A DNA stretch of 64,000 nt, taken from contig NZ_LT629693.1 in NCBI RefSeq assembly GCF_900099825.1, positions 496,001 through 560,000 on the forward strand. Reading direction: 5' to 3'. Every line of letters begins with the position of its first letter. The stretch's first letter is position 1. A model generated the notes under the pieces. It made no database searches. It was not told the DNA's origin and saw only the letters and a program-made list of their open reading frames with translations. Of the stretch, positions 27,064 to 36,992 are shown piece by piece. A program made the position numbers and the translations under genes. The DNA is from Bradyrhizobium ottawaense. GTDB taxonomy: Bacteria; Pseudomonadota; Alphaproteobacteria; Rhizobiales; Xanthobacteraceae.

Positions 27064-28092
27064 ATGAGCCTTCCGCAGCGACCCCTCGGCGCGAGCCGAG
27101 TCCTGATCACGAAAACCGGATTTGGCGCCTGGGCGATCGGCGGCGGCGGCTGGGCCTTCAGCTGGGGACCGCAGGACGACGCCGTTTCGCTCGCAACCAT
27201 GCGCGACGCCCTGGAACTCGGGGTGAACTGGATCGATACGGCCGCAGTGTACGGACTTGGGCACTCCGAGGAAGTGGTCGGCCACCTGCTGCGCGAACGG
27301 AAGCCGACCGAACGGCCAATGGTCTTCACCAAATGTGGATTGATCTGGGATCAGAATAATCCGATGGCTCCGCCGCGACGCGTTCTCAAGCCGGATTCGA
27401 TTCAACGGGAATGCGACGCTTCGCTTCGGCGGTTGGGCGTCGACCACATCGATCTCTACCAATTTCATTGGCCCGACGAGACCGGCACGCCGGTCGAGGA
27501 TTCGTGGAACGAAATGACGCGGCTGATCGAGGTGGGCAAAGTTCGCCTCGGAGGCGTCAGCAATTTCGACGTGCCATTGCTCGAACGATGCGAAGCCATT
27601 CGGCATGTCGATTCGATGCAGCCCCCATTCTCCCTGATCCGTCGCCAGGCCGCCACACGCGAGATTCCCTGGTGTGCCAGGCACAATACCGGAGTGATCT
27701 GCTACAGCCCCATGCAATCCGGTCTGTTGACCGACACGTTCAGCCGCGAACAGGTCGCGAGATTCGCCGAAGATGATTGGCGGCGGCGCTCGCCTGACTT
27801 CAATGAGCCGAACCTGAGCCGCAATCTGGCGCTGCGCGATGCGTTGCGTCCGATTGCACGGCGTCATGGCGCCACCGTGTCCGCTGTAGCGGTGGCTTGG
27901 GTACTGGCCTGGCCCGGCGTCACCGGAGCCATTGTCGGCGGCCGCTCGCCTCAACAGGTTGACGGCTGGATCGGTGCCGCGTCTCTGCAGCTGAGCGCAG
28001 CCGACTTGCAGGACATTTCCAACGCCATCGTGCGCACCGGCGCCGGAGAAGGACCGACGATGCCGCAATTGGAATATGCCGCCGCGCACTGA
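27064..28092 (+). CDS. Aldo/keto reductase
   Basis: The 342-aa TIM-barrel oxidoreductase has the catalytic tetrad visible: Asp in NWIDTAAVYG (about residue 57), Tyr of AVYGLGHSEEVVG, Lys in VFTKCG (about 89) and His in YQFHWPD (about 138). The NADPH-binding C-terminal region contains GVTGAIVGGRSPQQVDGW. It reduces aldehydes or ketones; the substrate is unknown. It is followed 12 bp later by a LigD phosphoesterase-domain gene, whose ribosome site overlaps this stop. A decayed copy sits at 16527. Confidence 0.92.
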   Translation: MSLPQRPLGASRVLITKTGFGAWAIGGGGWAFSWGPQDDAVSLATMRDALELGVNWIDTAAVYGLGHSEEVVGHLLRERKPTERPMVFTKCGLIWDQNNPMAPPRRVLKPDSIQRECDASLRRLGVDHIDLYQFHWPDETGTPVEDSWNEMTRLIEVGKVRLGGVSNFDVPLLERCEAIRHVDSMQPPFSLIRRQAATREIPWCARHNTGVICYSPMQSGLLTDTFSREQVARFAEDDWRRRSPDFNEPNLSRNLALRDALRPIARRHGATVSAVAVAWVLAWPGVTGAIVGGRSPQQVDGWIGAASLQLSAADLQDISNAIVRTGAGEGPTMPQLEYAAAH

Positions 28093-28104
28093 GGTGAACC
28101 GGCG

Positions 28105-28710
28105 ATGCCACTCGAAGACTATCGCCATAAGAGAAAGTTCGCTGAAACGCCGGAGCCTAAAGGGCGACGGCGCCGAGGCAGCTCCAAAGACATCTTTGTC
28201 GTTCAAAAACACGCGGCCAGCCACCTGCACTATGACTTTCGTCTGGCGATCAGTGGAGCTTTGGTATCCTGGGCCGTGCCCAAGGGGCCTTCCATGAACC
28301 CCGCCGACAAACGTCTGGCGATACGGACCGAAGATCATCCGCTCGAATACGCGGAGTTCGAGGGCGTGATTCCCGAGGGCCAATATGGTGGCGGAACAGT
28401 GATGGTCTGGGACACCGGCCAATACCAGCCGCTCGACGGCGTGTCGGCGAGCGAGCAGCTGGCCCGGGGAAAAATCGACGTGATGCTTCACGGAACGAAG
28501 CTTCGTGGCGGCTTCACGCTGCTCCGGACAGGAATGGTCAGCCACAAGGAACGCTGGCTGCTCATCAAACAGCGCGACGAGTATGCTGTTTCGTCCTGGG
28601 ACGTTGAGAGCTCCAGTCTCGATCGTTCTGCGCTCACCGCCCGCAGCATGAAAGAGATCGAGAATGGCCGCCTGAAGAGGGCGCGTCGTCTCGGTCAACC
28701 TCATGTCTGA
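28105..28710 (+). CDS. Stand-alone LigD-type DNA 3'-phosphoesterase
   Basis: This 201-aa protein is the phosphoesterase domain of bacterial non-homologous end-joining ligase D, without polymerase or ligase domains. Motifs are FVVQKHAASHLHYDFRLAI (His/Asp metal ligands), LVSWAVPKGPS, and HPLEYAEFEGVIPEGQYGGG. It would trim 3' phosphates or ribonucleotides from DNA ends. A basic N-terminus (KGRRRRGSSKD) could aid DNA binding. It appears cotranscribed with the aldo/keto reductase, placing a DNA-repair activity under the same palindrome. Confidence 0.9.
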   Translation: MPLEDYRHKRKFAETPEPKGRRRRGSSKDIFVVQKHAASHLHYDFRLAISGALVSWAVPKGPSMNPADKRLAIRTEDHPLEYAEFEGVIPEGQYGGGTVMVWDTGQYQPLDGVSASEQLARGKIDVMLHGTKLRGGFTLLRTGMVSHKERWLLIKQRDEYAVSSWDVESSSLDRSALTARSMKEIENGRLKRARRLGQPHV

Positions 28711-28818
28711 ATAGAGACTGCCCGCGAACTGCAGAAACCGCGAAAAGTTGGGGAAGCTCGCCGCTACCGGACGAATTTCCACCTTGCCCCGTGCGTGCGG
28801 TTCCGCATTTCTCGGAAA

Positions 28819-28832
28819 TTGACGGACGTCAA
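28819..28832. promoter_or_regulatory. Crp/Fnr-type palindrome (site 11)
   Basis: TTGACGGACGTCAA is 109 bp upstream of the truncated rhomboid gene at 28941. Confidence 0.55.
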
Positions 28833-28940
28833 GGCCGGCTTAGGCTCCTCAGCCGCAAATGTCTGAATGACGCGCCAGAGCGAAGCCGAAAGTGCCAGAT
28901 ATTGTCCGGGGTTCCGTGACGTCGAGCCGAAGAGGTGCCG

Positions 28941-29228
28941 ATGATCCCGATCCGGAATGCTGTTCCGTCCCGTTACCCGCCGTTGGTCACCTGGATTCTG
29001 ATCGCCACCAATTGCCTGGTGTTTCTGTTCCAGGACAGCCTGAGCCCCGACGAGCTTGAGCTGTTCCTACGTCAATTTGCGCTGATTCCCGCGCGCTATT
29101 CGGAAGCCTTTGCATCCGGGGAGAGCGATCTGGCCGCAGTGGATTTCGTGCCCTTCTTCACCATGATGTTTCTGCACGGCGGATGGCTCCATCTCATCCT
29201 GAACATGTGGACGCTGTGGCTATGCTGA
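28941..29228 (+). pseudogene. Rhomboid family protein, 3'-truncated
   Basis: The frame begins MIPIRNAVPSRYPPLVTWIL with TM1 (WILIATNCLVFLFQDSL). It continues to the HGGWLHLILNMWTLWL motif of TM2, which contains the conserved His and Asn. It then stops (LWLC). The catalytic Ser (GxSG) and His helices are absent, so no protease activity is possible. A full-length member would be about 230 aa. Confidence 0.75.
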
Positions 29229-29576
29229 TTATGGCCGATGTCGGACGCAAAGCCATTACGCAAGTCAAGCAAGCGGCAAGCGAGATAGGCGGCTTTGATC
29301 GGTCTGTGCAAGTGTACAAACGCGAGATCGCGGCGGGTCATTCCTGAAAAGTGCCGGCCCGTCCGCGTCCGCTGAGCCTCCGGCCGCCGGATTGTTGACA
29401 GGCCTCAATGTCATCCAGGGTCCTGTGGCCGATAATGCGGCTATGGATGTTGGAGGTAGACCAGAGCGAAGAACATGGGCGCGCAGCTCTGAAATTGCGG
29501 GCTCGCAAATTGCGAGCCCTGATCGAGTCCGGGCTCGCCCCGATCCTGGCGTAGCCATCAAGAGCTGGTGCCAGCT
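29229..29576. other. Stretch without a supported gene, upstream of hpnN
   Basis: No family motif is seen on either strand. It contains TTGACAGGCCTCAA at 29395-29408, which fits the relaxed TTGA-N6-TCAA box and lies 169 bp ahead of hpnN. It may be the degraded rest of the rhomboid locus plus the hpnN promoter. Confidence 0.45.
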
Positions 29577-32201
29577 ATGATTCATTCAGCGATCGTTCGA
29601 ATTGTCGACTTCTGCGCTCGCAATCGGTGGACGATCGTTATTGCCGGCGCGCTGCTGATGCTTGGAGCCGCGGCCTTCGATGCCGCGCGATTCTTGATCA
29701 ATACCGATATAGAGGGTTTGATTTCCCAAAATCTGCCATGGCGTCAGCGCGAACTGGAGTTGTTCAAGGCTTTTCCGAAAAAAGGCATTCTGGTTGTGGT
29801 GAAAGCGACCACTTCTGAAAACGCCGAACGGGCGACTAACGCTCTGGCGCAGGTCCTCTCGAAAAACCCTGATCTGTTTCCCACAGTGGAACAACTCGAC
29901 AGCGGGGATTTTTTCGAACGCAATGGATTGTTATTCGAGTCTCCGGGCGATGTCGGAAAAACCGCAGAGGGACTGACGAGAGCTCAGCCGCTCATTGCAG
30001 CGCTCGCAGGCGACCCGAGTCTGCGCGGCGTTATGACGGCGCTCTCGTTTGCAGCCGAGGGCGTCCGGGCAGGCCGGATCAGGCTGGAGCAGCTTGCGTG
30101 GCCTCTATCACTGGCAGATCGAACACTAAGTAATGTTCTATCCGGGAAGCCGGCCACATTTTCCTGGCAAGAGCTGTTGCAAAGTCAGCCGCCGCCGGCA
30201 AAGCAGCTGCGGCACCTTATTGGAGTTCAGCCCACTCTCAATTTTGCGGAGCTTCAGCCTGGTCGCAAGGCGGAAGAAGGGATTCGGCGCGCAGCCGCCG
30301 ATCTGGACTTGCAAAACAAGTTCGACGCGACGGTTGATCTAACCGGTGAGGTGCCGATGAATGATGATCAATTCTCGGTCATCAGATACAGCGCTGTGCG
30401 CGACACTTTGACGGCGTTGTTCGGTGTTCTGATCATTCTTTGGCTGGCGCTCCACTCTTGGAAAATCATCGCCGCGGCCTTCTTCAGCCTGATGGTCGGG
30501 CTTGCGGCGACGGCCGCTCTCGGCCTTGTCCTAGTCACCTCTTTTAATTTGATTTCGATCGCATTGTTCGTGCTGTTCGTCGGCCTCGGAGTAGATTTCG
30601 GCATCCAATTCAGCGTACGCTATCGCGCCGAACGGTACGAGCACCCTGACTTGTACGAGGCTCTGCGGTGGGCTGCCCGCAAGGCGGGGAATCCACTCTC
30701 ATTGGCCGCCGCGGCCACCGCCGTCGGATTTTTCGCATTTCTGCCCACCAGCTATCGTGGCCTGTCGGAGCTGGGCCTGATCGCCGGTTGCGGTATGCTG
30801 GTCGCATTCGCCTGCAGCATCACATTGCTGCCGGCGAGCCTGGCGCTGCTCAAGCCTCCGGGCGAGCCCGCGCCGGTCGGCTTCCGAAGTCTCGCGCCGC
30901 TCGACGATTTCCTCCAGCGGCATCGCATTGCGGTGATCGTTGGCACGTTTCTCGTCGTTATCGCCGGTATACCGCTGTTGTTCCACCTGCAGTTCGACTT
31001 CAATCCGGTCGATCTGCAAAGTCCGGATTCTCCTTCCGTAGTGACCTATCGTGAATTACAGACCAATCCGGAAACCAGCGGCAACGATGCTGAGGTCTTG
31101 GCGCCGTCACTCGAAACGGCCGATGAAACGGCCAAACGCCTGGCTGCACTTCCCGAAGTCTCACGCACCTTGACGCTGAGCAGCCTGATTCCAGCCGATC
31201 AGGACCAGAAAATCGCCGCGTTGAAGGCCGCGTCGCAACGCCTTGGCCCAGCCCTCAATCCTCCGATGATGCGGCCTGCCCCGAGCGATCAAGAAAATAC
31301 AGCTGCGCTTCAAAACGCAGCCGAAGTCCTTGGCCTGGCCGTAGGAAACGGAGACCGCTCCGGCGCCGAGGCCGCGCGGCATGTTTCCGACTTGCTGAAG
31401 CGCCTCGCAAGCGCAGAAGCCGGCATCCGGGCCAAGGCCGACGCTGCGATCGTGCAACCCTTGATTTTCGATCTCGACCTTCTTCGGAAGTCTCTTGCCC
31501 CGCAATTGATCACGATCAAGACGATGCCGCCGGATCTTGTGCGCGATTGGGTATCGCCCGACGGCAGAGCCCGCCTTCAGGCGCTGCCAACGGGTGATCC
31601 AAACGATACCAACGTGCTGCGTGATTTCGCGACCGCAGTACTTCGCGTTGAGCCCTCGGCGGCGGGAGGCGCGATCAGCCTCTATGAAGCCGCAAGAACC
31701 GTCATATCGGCCTTGGTCGAAGCAGGTGCTCTGGCAATCGGTGCGATCGCCATTCTCCTGCTTGTCGCGTTGCGGCGCTTGACCGATGTGCTGCTGACGC
31801 TCATACCCCTTCTTCTCGCCGGCGTCCTTACGCTCGAGATTTGCGTGCTGGTTGGCGTCTCGCTTAATTTCGCAAACATCATCGCGCTTCCGCTCCTGCT
31901 CGGCGTCGGCGTCGCATTCAAGATCTACTACATCATGGCGTGGCGCGCCGGAAAAACCGGCCTGCTGCAATCGACGCTGACCAGGGCGGTGATATTCAGC
32001 GCCCTGACCACCGCGACCGCGTTCGGAAGCATGTGGGTGTCGAGCTATCCCGGCATCTCGAGCATGGGCAAGCTGATGGCCCTGTCGCTGCTGTGCACGA
32101 TGGGGGCCGCGGTGTTCTTCCAGCCGGTTCTGATGGGTCCGCCGCGGCAGGTAAAGGTATATTCTGAACAGGACGGGAATTTGCACCAAGCCGCGGAATA
32201 G
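29577..32201 (+). CDS. hpnN: Hopanoid-associated RND transporter HpnN
   Basis: This 874-aa inner-membrane protein has RND/MMPL architecture: TM1 (WTIVIAGALLMLGAAAF), a large periplasmic loop, and two membrane blocks (about residues 270-430 and 700-860). The membrane block signature GLGVDFGIQFSVRYRAE is the family motif. It is known in Rhodopseudomonas to move hopanoids to the outer membrane. ATG at 29577 is chosen over a GTG three codons upstream. No hopanoid biosynthesis genes are adjacent. A weak TTGA-N6-TCAA box lies upstream. Confidence 0.88.
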   Translation: MIHSAIVRIVDFCARNRWTIVIAGALLMLGAAAFDAARFLINTDIEGLISQNLPWRQRELELFKAFPKKGILVVVKATTSENAERATNALAQVLSKNPDLFPTVEQLDSGDFFERNGLLFESPGDVGKTAEGLTRAQPLIAALAGDPSLRGVMTALSFAAEGVRAGRIRLEQLAWPLSLADRTLSNVLSGKPATFSWQELLQSQPPPAKQLRHLIGVQPTLNFAELQPGRKAEEGIRRAAADLDLQNKFDATVDLTGEVPMNDDQFSVIRYSAVRDTLTALFGVLIILWLALHSWKIIAAAFFSLMVGLAATAALGLVLVTSFNLISIALFVLFVGLGVDFGIQFSVRYRAERYEHPDLYEALRWAARKAGNPLSLAAAATAVGFFAFLPTSYRGLSELGLIAGCGMLVAFACSITLLPASLALLKPPGEPAPVGFRSLAPLDDFLQRHRIAVIVGTFLVVIAGIPLLFHLQFDFNPVDLQSPDSPSVVTYRELQTNPETSGNDAEVLAPSLETADETAKRLAALPEVSRTLTLSSLIPADQDQKIAALKAASQRLGPALNPPMMRPAPSDQENTAALQNAAEVLGLAVGNGDRSGAEAARHVSDLLKRLASAEAGIRAKADAAIVQPLIFDLDLLRKSLAPQLITIKTMPPDLVRDWVSPDGRARLQALPTGDPNDTNVLRDFATAVLRVEPSAAGGAISLYEAARTVISALVEAGALAIGAIAILLLVALRRLTDVLLTLIPLLLAGVLTLEICVLVGVSLNFANIIALPLLLGVGVAFKIYYIMAWRAGKTGLLQSTLTRAVIFSALTTATAFGSMWVSSYPGISSMGKLMALSLLCTMGAAVFFQPVLMGPPRQVKVYSEQDGNLHQAAE

Positions 32202-33085
32202 ACGTCAATTCCAGCACAAGACTTCAGACACAAGGCCGCCGAGGACGCTCACGGACGGCAGCGAGCAGGACAAATCTTGATGACACGGCGAGGCTGCAAG
32301 GAATCGATGTATAATCCTTCAGTGACGACGCGGTTTTGTGAAAAAGTTTGGCTTCGTCTATCACGAACAAGATTGAGGTAGCTCCAGCAAGAGGACGCTT
32401 GATCAGGACTACCCACGCGGCCAGGGATCGACGTTGAGCGTTGCGAGATTGGCCGCCGCCGTCCGATAGCCAAGTCGCCATCGCGCCGCGCGAGTCGCTT
32501 CGCGAGCTTCATTCCCCAGGCCTTAAGGGAGGACCATTTCTTCGTCCGATGAAGCAGAACGGTCGCCGCTTCGAAATGTCGGGTTGGACGTCTCGCAAAG
32601 GGAAACCTATCGTTCTCACACTTGCATCTCCAGAGGGAGGCCTGCCCCCGGTCGATCCGAAGCAAGGGCTCGCTTCGGTAGTCAGTCCGGGGCCTGCAGA
32701 ACCAGAAACCGTCCTTTCCCCGATCGCCGGCTTGCAGCTTCGCGTCGGCGCATTCGACTCCGCGTTGGAGACAGTCGACGCGATCGGAGAGTTACCTTCG
32801 CTCAGGCGGCGCCGGCGGGCTCGTCCGCGAAGCCCGCCCCTGAAAAAGATACCCAACACTTCCCGTTGCGGGGGAACACCATGAAGGCTCCCGGCGTCGA
32901 GCAGTATGCTTGTGGATCCTGAGGAGTTTCTGCTTCGTCGATACTCATCGCGGTTTCAGCGCCCCACCGCGCTTGCGGTTAGAACGGCAAGGGCCTACGG
33001 GTTGAGACTCCTCGCGATCGCGCATGGCCGCGAGTTCGAAATATTCAGCCATGCGGAGGCCATCACCTCCGCGGAATTGCAGGGG
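32202..33085. other. Stretch without a supported gene
   Basis: About 880 bp with several high-GC frames (for example 32441-32884 on plus, 32249-32665 on minus) but no recognised motif, clear ribosome site or repeat. It may contain decayed genes that I cannot identify. Confidence 0.45.
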
Positions 33086-33694
33086 TCAACTTCCCTTTTT
33101 CTGCGCGGGCGCTTGTTCGTTGGGCTTGGAACCTGCCGGCGCCGCCGTTGTATTGGGCGCTGTCGGCAGAGGCAGCGGATTATCGGACAGCGTACGCAGA
33201 TAGGCGATGATGTCGGCACGCTGGTTTTCGCTGCTCAGACCCGCGAAAGTCATTTTAGTACCCGGAATATAATTCCTGGGACCAGCGAGGAATTCGTCTA
33301 GTTCGTCGAACGTCCATGAGCCGCCCTTCGCCTTCATCGCGGCGGAGTAGTCGTAGCCGGGCTCCGAGGCGCGGGGTCGACCGACCACGCCCCATAAATT
33401 GGGACCTATCTTGTTCGGTTCACCCTTCTGCAGGGTGTGGCAGGCCATGCAAACCTTGCTGATGTCCTTGCCGTGATCGACATTCGCGGTCGCCAACAGG
33501 TTTTCGATAGGTTGTTCCAGCGCTTTTTTTGGAGCCTGAGCACCCGATTCCGGCTCCTTTACCGCAATTGCGAAGCCGGGCTTGGCGGGAAGCGTTGGGG
33601 CAAAGATCGCGCCAGCGGAGAGATGGAGCACCTGAAGGCATAGGCATACGCCCAGAACGGCACCAAGAATTTTGTTGAGTTCGAACGATTCCAT
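33086..33694 (-). CDS. cycM: Membrane-anchored class I cytochrome c (CycM-like)
   Basis: The 202-aa protein has an uncleaved N-terminal anchor (KILGAVLGVCLCLQVLHLS), a linker, and a cytochrome c domain. That domain has the heme site CMACH (about residue 82), GPNLWGVVGRPRA, and the axial Met in YIPGTKMTFAGL (about 148). CycM carries electrons from the bc1 complex to the aa3 oxidase in Bradyrhizobium. The Pro/Ala-rich tail (PTAPNTTAAPAGSKPNEQ) is longer than in the classical protein. No palindrome is evident upstream. Confidence 0.85.
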   Translation of the reverse strand: MESFELNKILGAVLGVCLCLQVLHLSAGAIFAPTLPAKPGFAIAVKEPESGAQAPKKALEQPIENLLATANVDHGKDISKVCMACHTLQKGEPNKIGPNLWGVVGRPRASEPGYDYSAAMKAKGGSWTFDELDEFLAGPRNYIPGTKMTFAGLSSENQRADIIAYLRTLSDNPLPLPTAPNTTAAPAGSKPNEQAPAQKKGS

Positions 33695-33709
33695 GGCGCG
33701 AACATCTGT

Positions 33710-33898
33710 CTATCGGCTCGGCCCTGGAAACCCTGTAGCCAAGCATTGTTCCATGCTCGAAAAATCACAACTCATCATGTGGGAAGTGACGTCAGTGCGG
33801 CAATATTGGTCGGCGCCCGCCGCGATCCGGGTCATGGCAAACGAAACGAATAACGCCACGGTCACTGGGTTGATTACCCTCGCCAAAGGTTGCTTCAT
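33710..33898 (-). pseudogene. DUF3551-like exported protein, truncated
   Basis: The 62-codon frame has a signal-like N-terminus (NPVTVALFVSFAMTRIAAGA) and then DQYCRTDV...CDFSSMEQCLATG, which fits the Cys pattern of DUF3551 proteins (YC...C-x-[FY]-x-x-x-x-QC-x-A). It stops before the usual C-terminal cysteine motif. A frameshift around 33720 is likely. Confidence 0.5.
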
Positions 33899-34332
33899 GT
33901 TCCATGGGCCAGTTCGGGTCGTCGATCATGAGTATCGCGCATCGAAAACATCGACACGCGTTGCATTGTACAGCGAGTCTCCGCGCCTGCACTGATATCC
34001 GCCAATGAGAGCCCGTTAAGGCTGAGTCCGATCAAGCCTAAGTGCTCTGCGATTCTATTGGGAACGTAAGCTCTTGGAAGCAACCAAATCATGCTTCCCA
34101 AGCGCAAGACCGCGAATCGGGGCTGCGCGCGAGCAGTCGACGACGGTCGGCTCTCGTTGCCGGTCGTTTCATGCACGTGTGAATGAAACCGTTATGGCAC
34201 TTGGCGTAGCATGGCATGGTGTGCGCAGATCGGATCAGCCTTCAATGTCCTGCAGGCGCGCCCGCGTAAATTCTGAAGCTGATCATTTGAGGCGCTCAAA
34301 GACTGCATCAAATTTGGCTATTGCGCGGTAGA
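33899..34332. other. Stretch without a supported gene
   Basis: Only short frames without motifs are present on both strands. I see no repeat, hairpin or binding site of note. Confidence 0.45.
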
Positions 34333-34715
34333 TCACACAACAAGTACCTCAAATTCGCTGATCGTAGTGGTTTCGCGAAACTTATTCTTGCCATTATCCT
34401 TATGCTTTGACTCGCCATGCCTAAGCCAACTGACAATGTCGTCGAGCTTCATCACGCCTTGCAGCTTGCGAAATGGGGCTTGTCCTTGGGAGGCAACATT
34501 TCTTCGCCGGCGGCGGCCAGCGTTATTGCGCACTCGAAGTCACCACGGTCCAAATGTTTTATAGCCGCGTGTATCTGGCGCATCGACGCGTATCGGACCC
34601 AGGTCTTGATATGTTGCGGATTGCCTACGGCTCTCTCCCGGCAGCGCCTGAACCGTGATGCGTTTCTTTCGGCGGCTGCAATTCGCCTTTGAAAAGATTC
34701 CATACATCTCGCCAA
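34333..34715 (-). pseudogene. Conserved hypothetical protein, frameshifted
   Basis: Two minus-strand frames join: 34452-34715 (VRYASMRQIHAAIKHLDRGD, FECAITLAAAGEEMLP, KPHF) and 34333-34533 (MKLDDIVSWLRHGE...TISEFEVLVV). Together they resemble a Rhizobiales family of about 140-150 aa that starts with a His-rich helix (RQIHAAI-x-HL) and contains a short acidic C-terminal helix. The shift is near 34460-34500, and the C-terminus is also shortened. Function unknown. Confidence 0.5.
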
Positions 34716-34841
34716 TGCATGTGTCGCTGCAACTTCCTATTAGTGTTGCGCCTACGCCGACCAGGCAATTCCGTGATCAAGCACATGACAAGCGGCTGCG
34801 TCCTGAATGTGACCTTCAATTACTGTGCTCTGCTGCGTTGA

Positions 34842-35884
34842 TCAGCGGACTGTTGTTATTGCGGCGAGTGCTCTTGTCGTTTGGCGATCACAAACAGCGG
34901 TAAGGAAATGAGTTGGGCGAGCACCGCGAATGCGACCAGCGCCACACGCGACGGCTCGTAGAGCAACCCTGTCGCTACGCTGCCGATCAACCAACCGGCT
35001 CCGTACCCCGAGTAGAAGAGACCGAAGGCCAGATTGCGGTTTCCCTCTGGCAGTACGCCGGCTACCACCGCCTTGAACAGGGTATCCTGGGTTGCATATC
35101 CGATCCCCCAGAACACCATGCCTGCGAGGAGCGCCGGCAAATCGCCGTAGAAAGCAAAGGGCGAAAGGAGCGAGGACAGAAGGACGGCGACCAGCAGGGT
35201 TCGCAACGGAGCTCTGTCGTAGAGCTTCCCAAGAATGAGACTGGCGATCACGCCGCATTCCGTCGAAAACGCGAGGAAGACCGGTATCCACTGTTCGGTG
35301 ACAACCTTGGCGGTGGCCAGATGATAGGCGACCAACACGTAGCTGATCAGGCCGGCCGCGAAGCACGCCGCTGCCACCATGTAGAGCCAGTAAGACCGGC
35401 TAAATCCTCCCGCCGGCGCCGTTCTTTTCTCTTCAAGACGAGACGGCACCGAAAAGTTCATGCGCGCGACGGTCAGTGCGCCAATCGCGAGCACGCTAAG
35501 CAGCGCGTATCCGGTCCGGTAGTCCCCGTGCAACAAAAGGACCAGCGCCATGATCAGCGGGCCGAGCGTAGCCCCGGTCTCATCGAGCGCCGTGCTCACT
35601 GCGTATACCCATCCTTTTCCGTGCTTTCCAGTCGTAGAGGAGAGCATGGCTTCGACTGTGGGTTTGCGGATGGCGCGGCCAATGCGCTCGGCATGAATTG
35701 GGAGAGCCGCAACATGCCAGTTTCCAGCGAAGGCCATCGCGGGAACGGCGAGCAGGTTGATAGCGTATCCGATGAAAGTGATCAGCCAATATCTCCCCGT
35801 CCTGTCTGCGATATAGCCGGAGACGGAGCGCAGGCTGTAGCCCAGAAATTCGCCGAGACCCGCGGTGATGCTGACGGGCGGATG
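34842..35884 (-). pseudogene. MFS transporter with missing N-terminus
   Basis: From VSITAGLGEFLGYSLRSVSG (TM2 region) onward the sequence is an intact major facilitator, with the loop motif YIADRTGRYW and about ten membrane helices to LAQLISLPLFVIAKRQ. The open frame upstream of about 35884 (to 36097) does not resemble TM1. In another frame that upstream DNA encodes the end of a diacylglycerol kinase. The 5' end of the transporter was therefore replaced by deletion or recombination. Substrate unknown. Confidence 0.65.
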
Positions 35885-35886
35885 GG

Positions 35887-36066
35887 TCAGGCAGGGTGTG
35901 CGCGCAGAATTATGAGCGGAGCGAACACGCGCAGAGCTCCCCGTCGGATCTTGTAGTGGAGCGGCGACTGCATAGTTGCGACTTCCCCATCGAACGCAAC
36001 GAGCAGCCGGCTCCTGCGTGCGCTGATATCGGCAGTCGCGCCCTTGAAGATGCGAAGATCGCGCTG
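35887..36066 (-). pseudogene. Diacylglycerol kinase-family protein, C-terminal fragment
   Basis: The minus frame reads DLRIFKGATADISARRSRLL and VAFDGEVATMQSPLHYKIRR followed by GALRVFAP. It matches the C-terminal strand pair of lipid kinases of the DAGK/YegS type, whose signature is V-x-x-DGE-x-x-x-x-x-PL-x-Y-x-x-x-PGAL-x-V-x-AP. It is fused to the truncated MFS gene. Confidence 0.6.
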
Positions 36067-36298
36067 CCGCCTGACAAGCCCGAGACTGCAACGGCATGCG
36101 AGCCAGAACATCTAAAGCCGGCCTTGCGTCCTGGCTACGTAGGCGTGTGACACCCGCTGGCCAATAGAATGCGCCGCGGAGCCCGACAAAGGCTCAAGCA
36201 TAGAGCCTCAAGCCTTGCGTCTCGATTGGCCCGGAGTTCGGGACTGGAGGAATGGCGCGGGTGCCTCGTCCAGGCCGCCAGCGCTGCTGGCTGACGTA

Positions 36299-36655
36299 TT
36301 AGCTCGCCTTCGCCGTGGACTGCGCCGGCGCCGGCAGCATCATCGGATCTTTGAGAACGATGATCTGGTGCGTGCCTTCGGCATCGATAACCTCGAGGCT
36401 GGATAGCTCCAGACCGTTTTCTTCGACGTACACCTCGCGAGGCTTGGGGATCAGATGATCCACTCCCTCAAGTGCAATCTCGATGATGTCGTCCTTTGGA
36501 TCATAGGAAATACCGAGCAACGGCAACCATTCCGCCTCGATCTGGTCGCCGAGCTTGAGCGAGGCGACCTCTATCTCGGCACGTTTACCGACAAGTGCTC
36601 TAGACATCCGATCGAAGTAAGCGCGCCACTGCGATTTTTCGAGCTGCTTCGCCAT
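36299..36655 (-). CDS. DUF5335 family protein
   Basis: The 118-aa soluble protein matches DUF5335: KSQWRAYFDRMSRALVGKRA, EIEVASLKLGDQIEAEWLPL, GISYDPKDDIIEIALEGVDH, then LIPKPREVYV. It has no signal peptide or membrane helix. Homologs are common near stress genes in Bradyrhizobium. Function is unknown. Confidence 0.8.
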   Translation of the reverse strand: MAKQLEKSQWRAYFDRMSRALVGKRAEIEVASLKLGDQIEAEWLPLLGISYDPKDDIIEIALEGVDHLIPKPREVYVEENGLELSSLEVIDAEGTHQIIVLKDPMMLPAPAQSTAKAS

Positions 36656-36992
36656 TGTTCTCGACCTCCAAGTTGATCTTGCAAGTTGAACTTGCTGCGG
36701 CCGCTTGTTGCATGAGCCTCAACTCTGAATTCCACCAGAGGCATGAATTCTTGTTTCGAGGCGCCAGACCTTGACGAGTCGCACTGCGCGACCGAAGTAA
36801 CTAGCGGCGCGCTCGGCCGCGCTGACGACGATCAATTTTTCCAGGAAGTTTCGGGTGTCGATGCCTGATGTCTGTCAGGACGGCCGCTTGCTATTCCCTG
36901 CGATGACCTGGTTGGCGGCAAGCGACACATAATCCAGCCGCAGGTCAAAGTAGTGGCCGCTCCCGGACGCGCTTCATTGGCTGGAAAGCTGA
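36656..36992. other. Stretch without a supported gene
   Basis: I see no motif-bearing frame between DUF5335 and the L35 copy, and no copy of the palindrome. Confidence 0.4.

Noticed and set aside
32441..32884. A 147-codon frame downstream of hpnN.
   Set aside because: No motif, no convincing start and an arginine/proline-rich composition; it is not distinguishable from chance in high-GC DNA.
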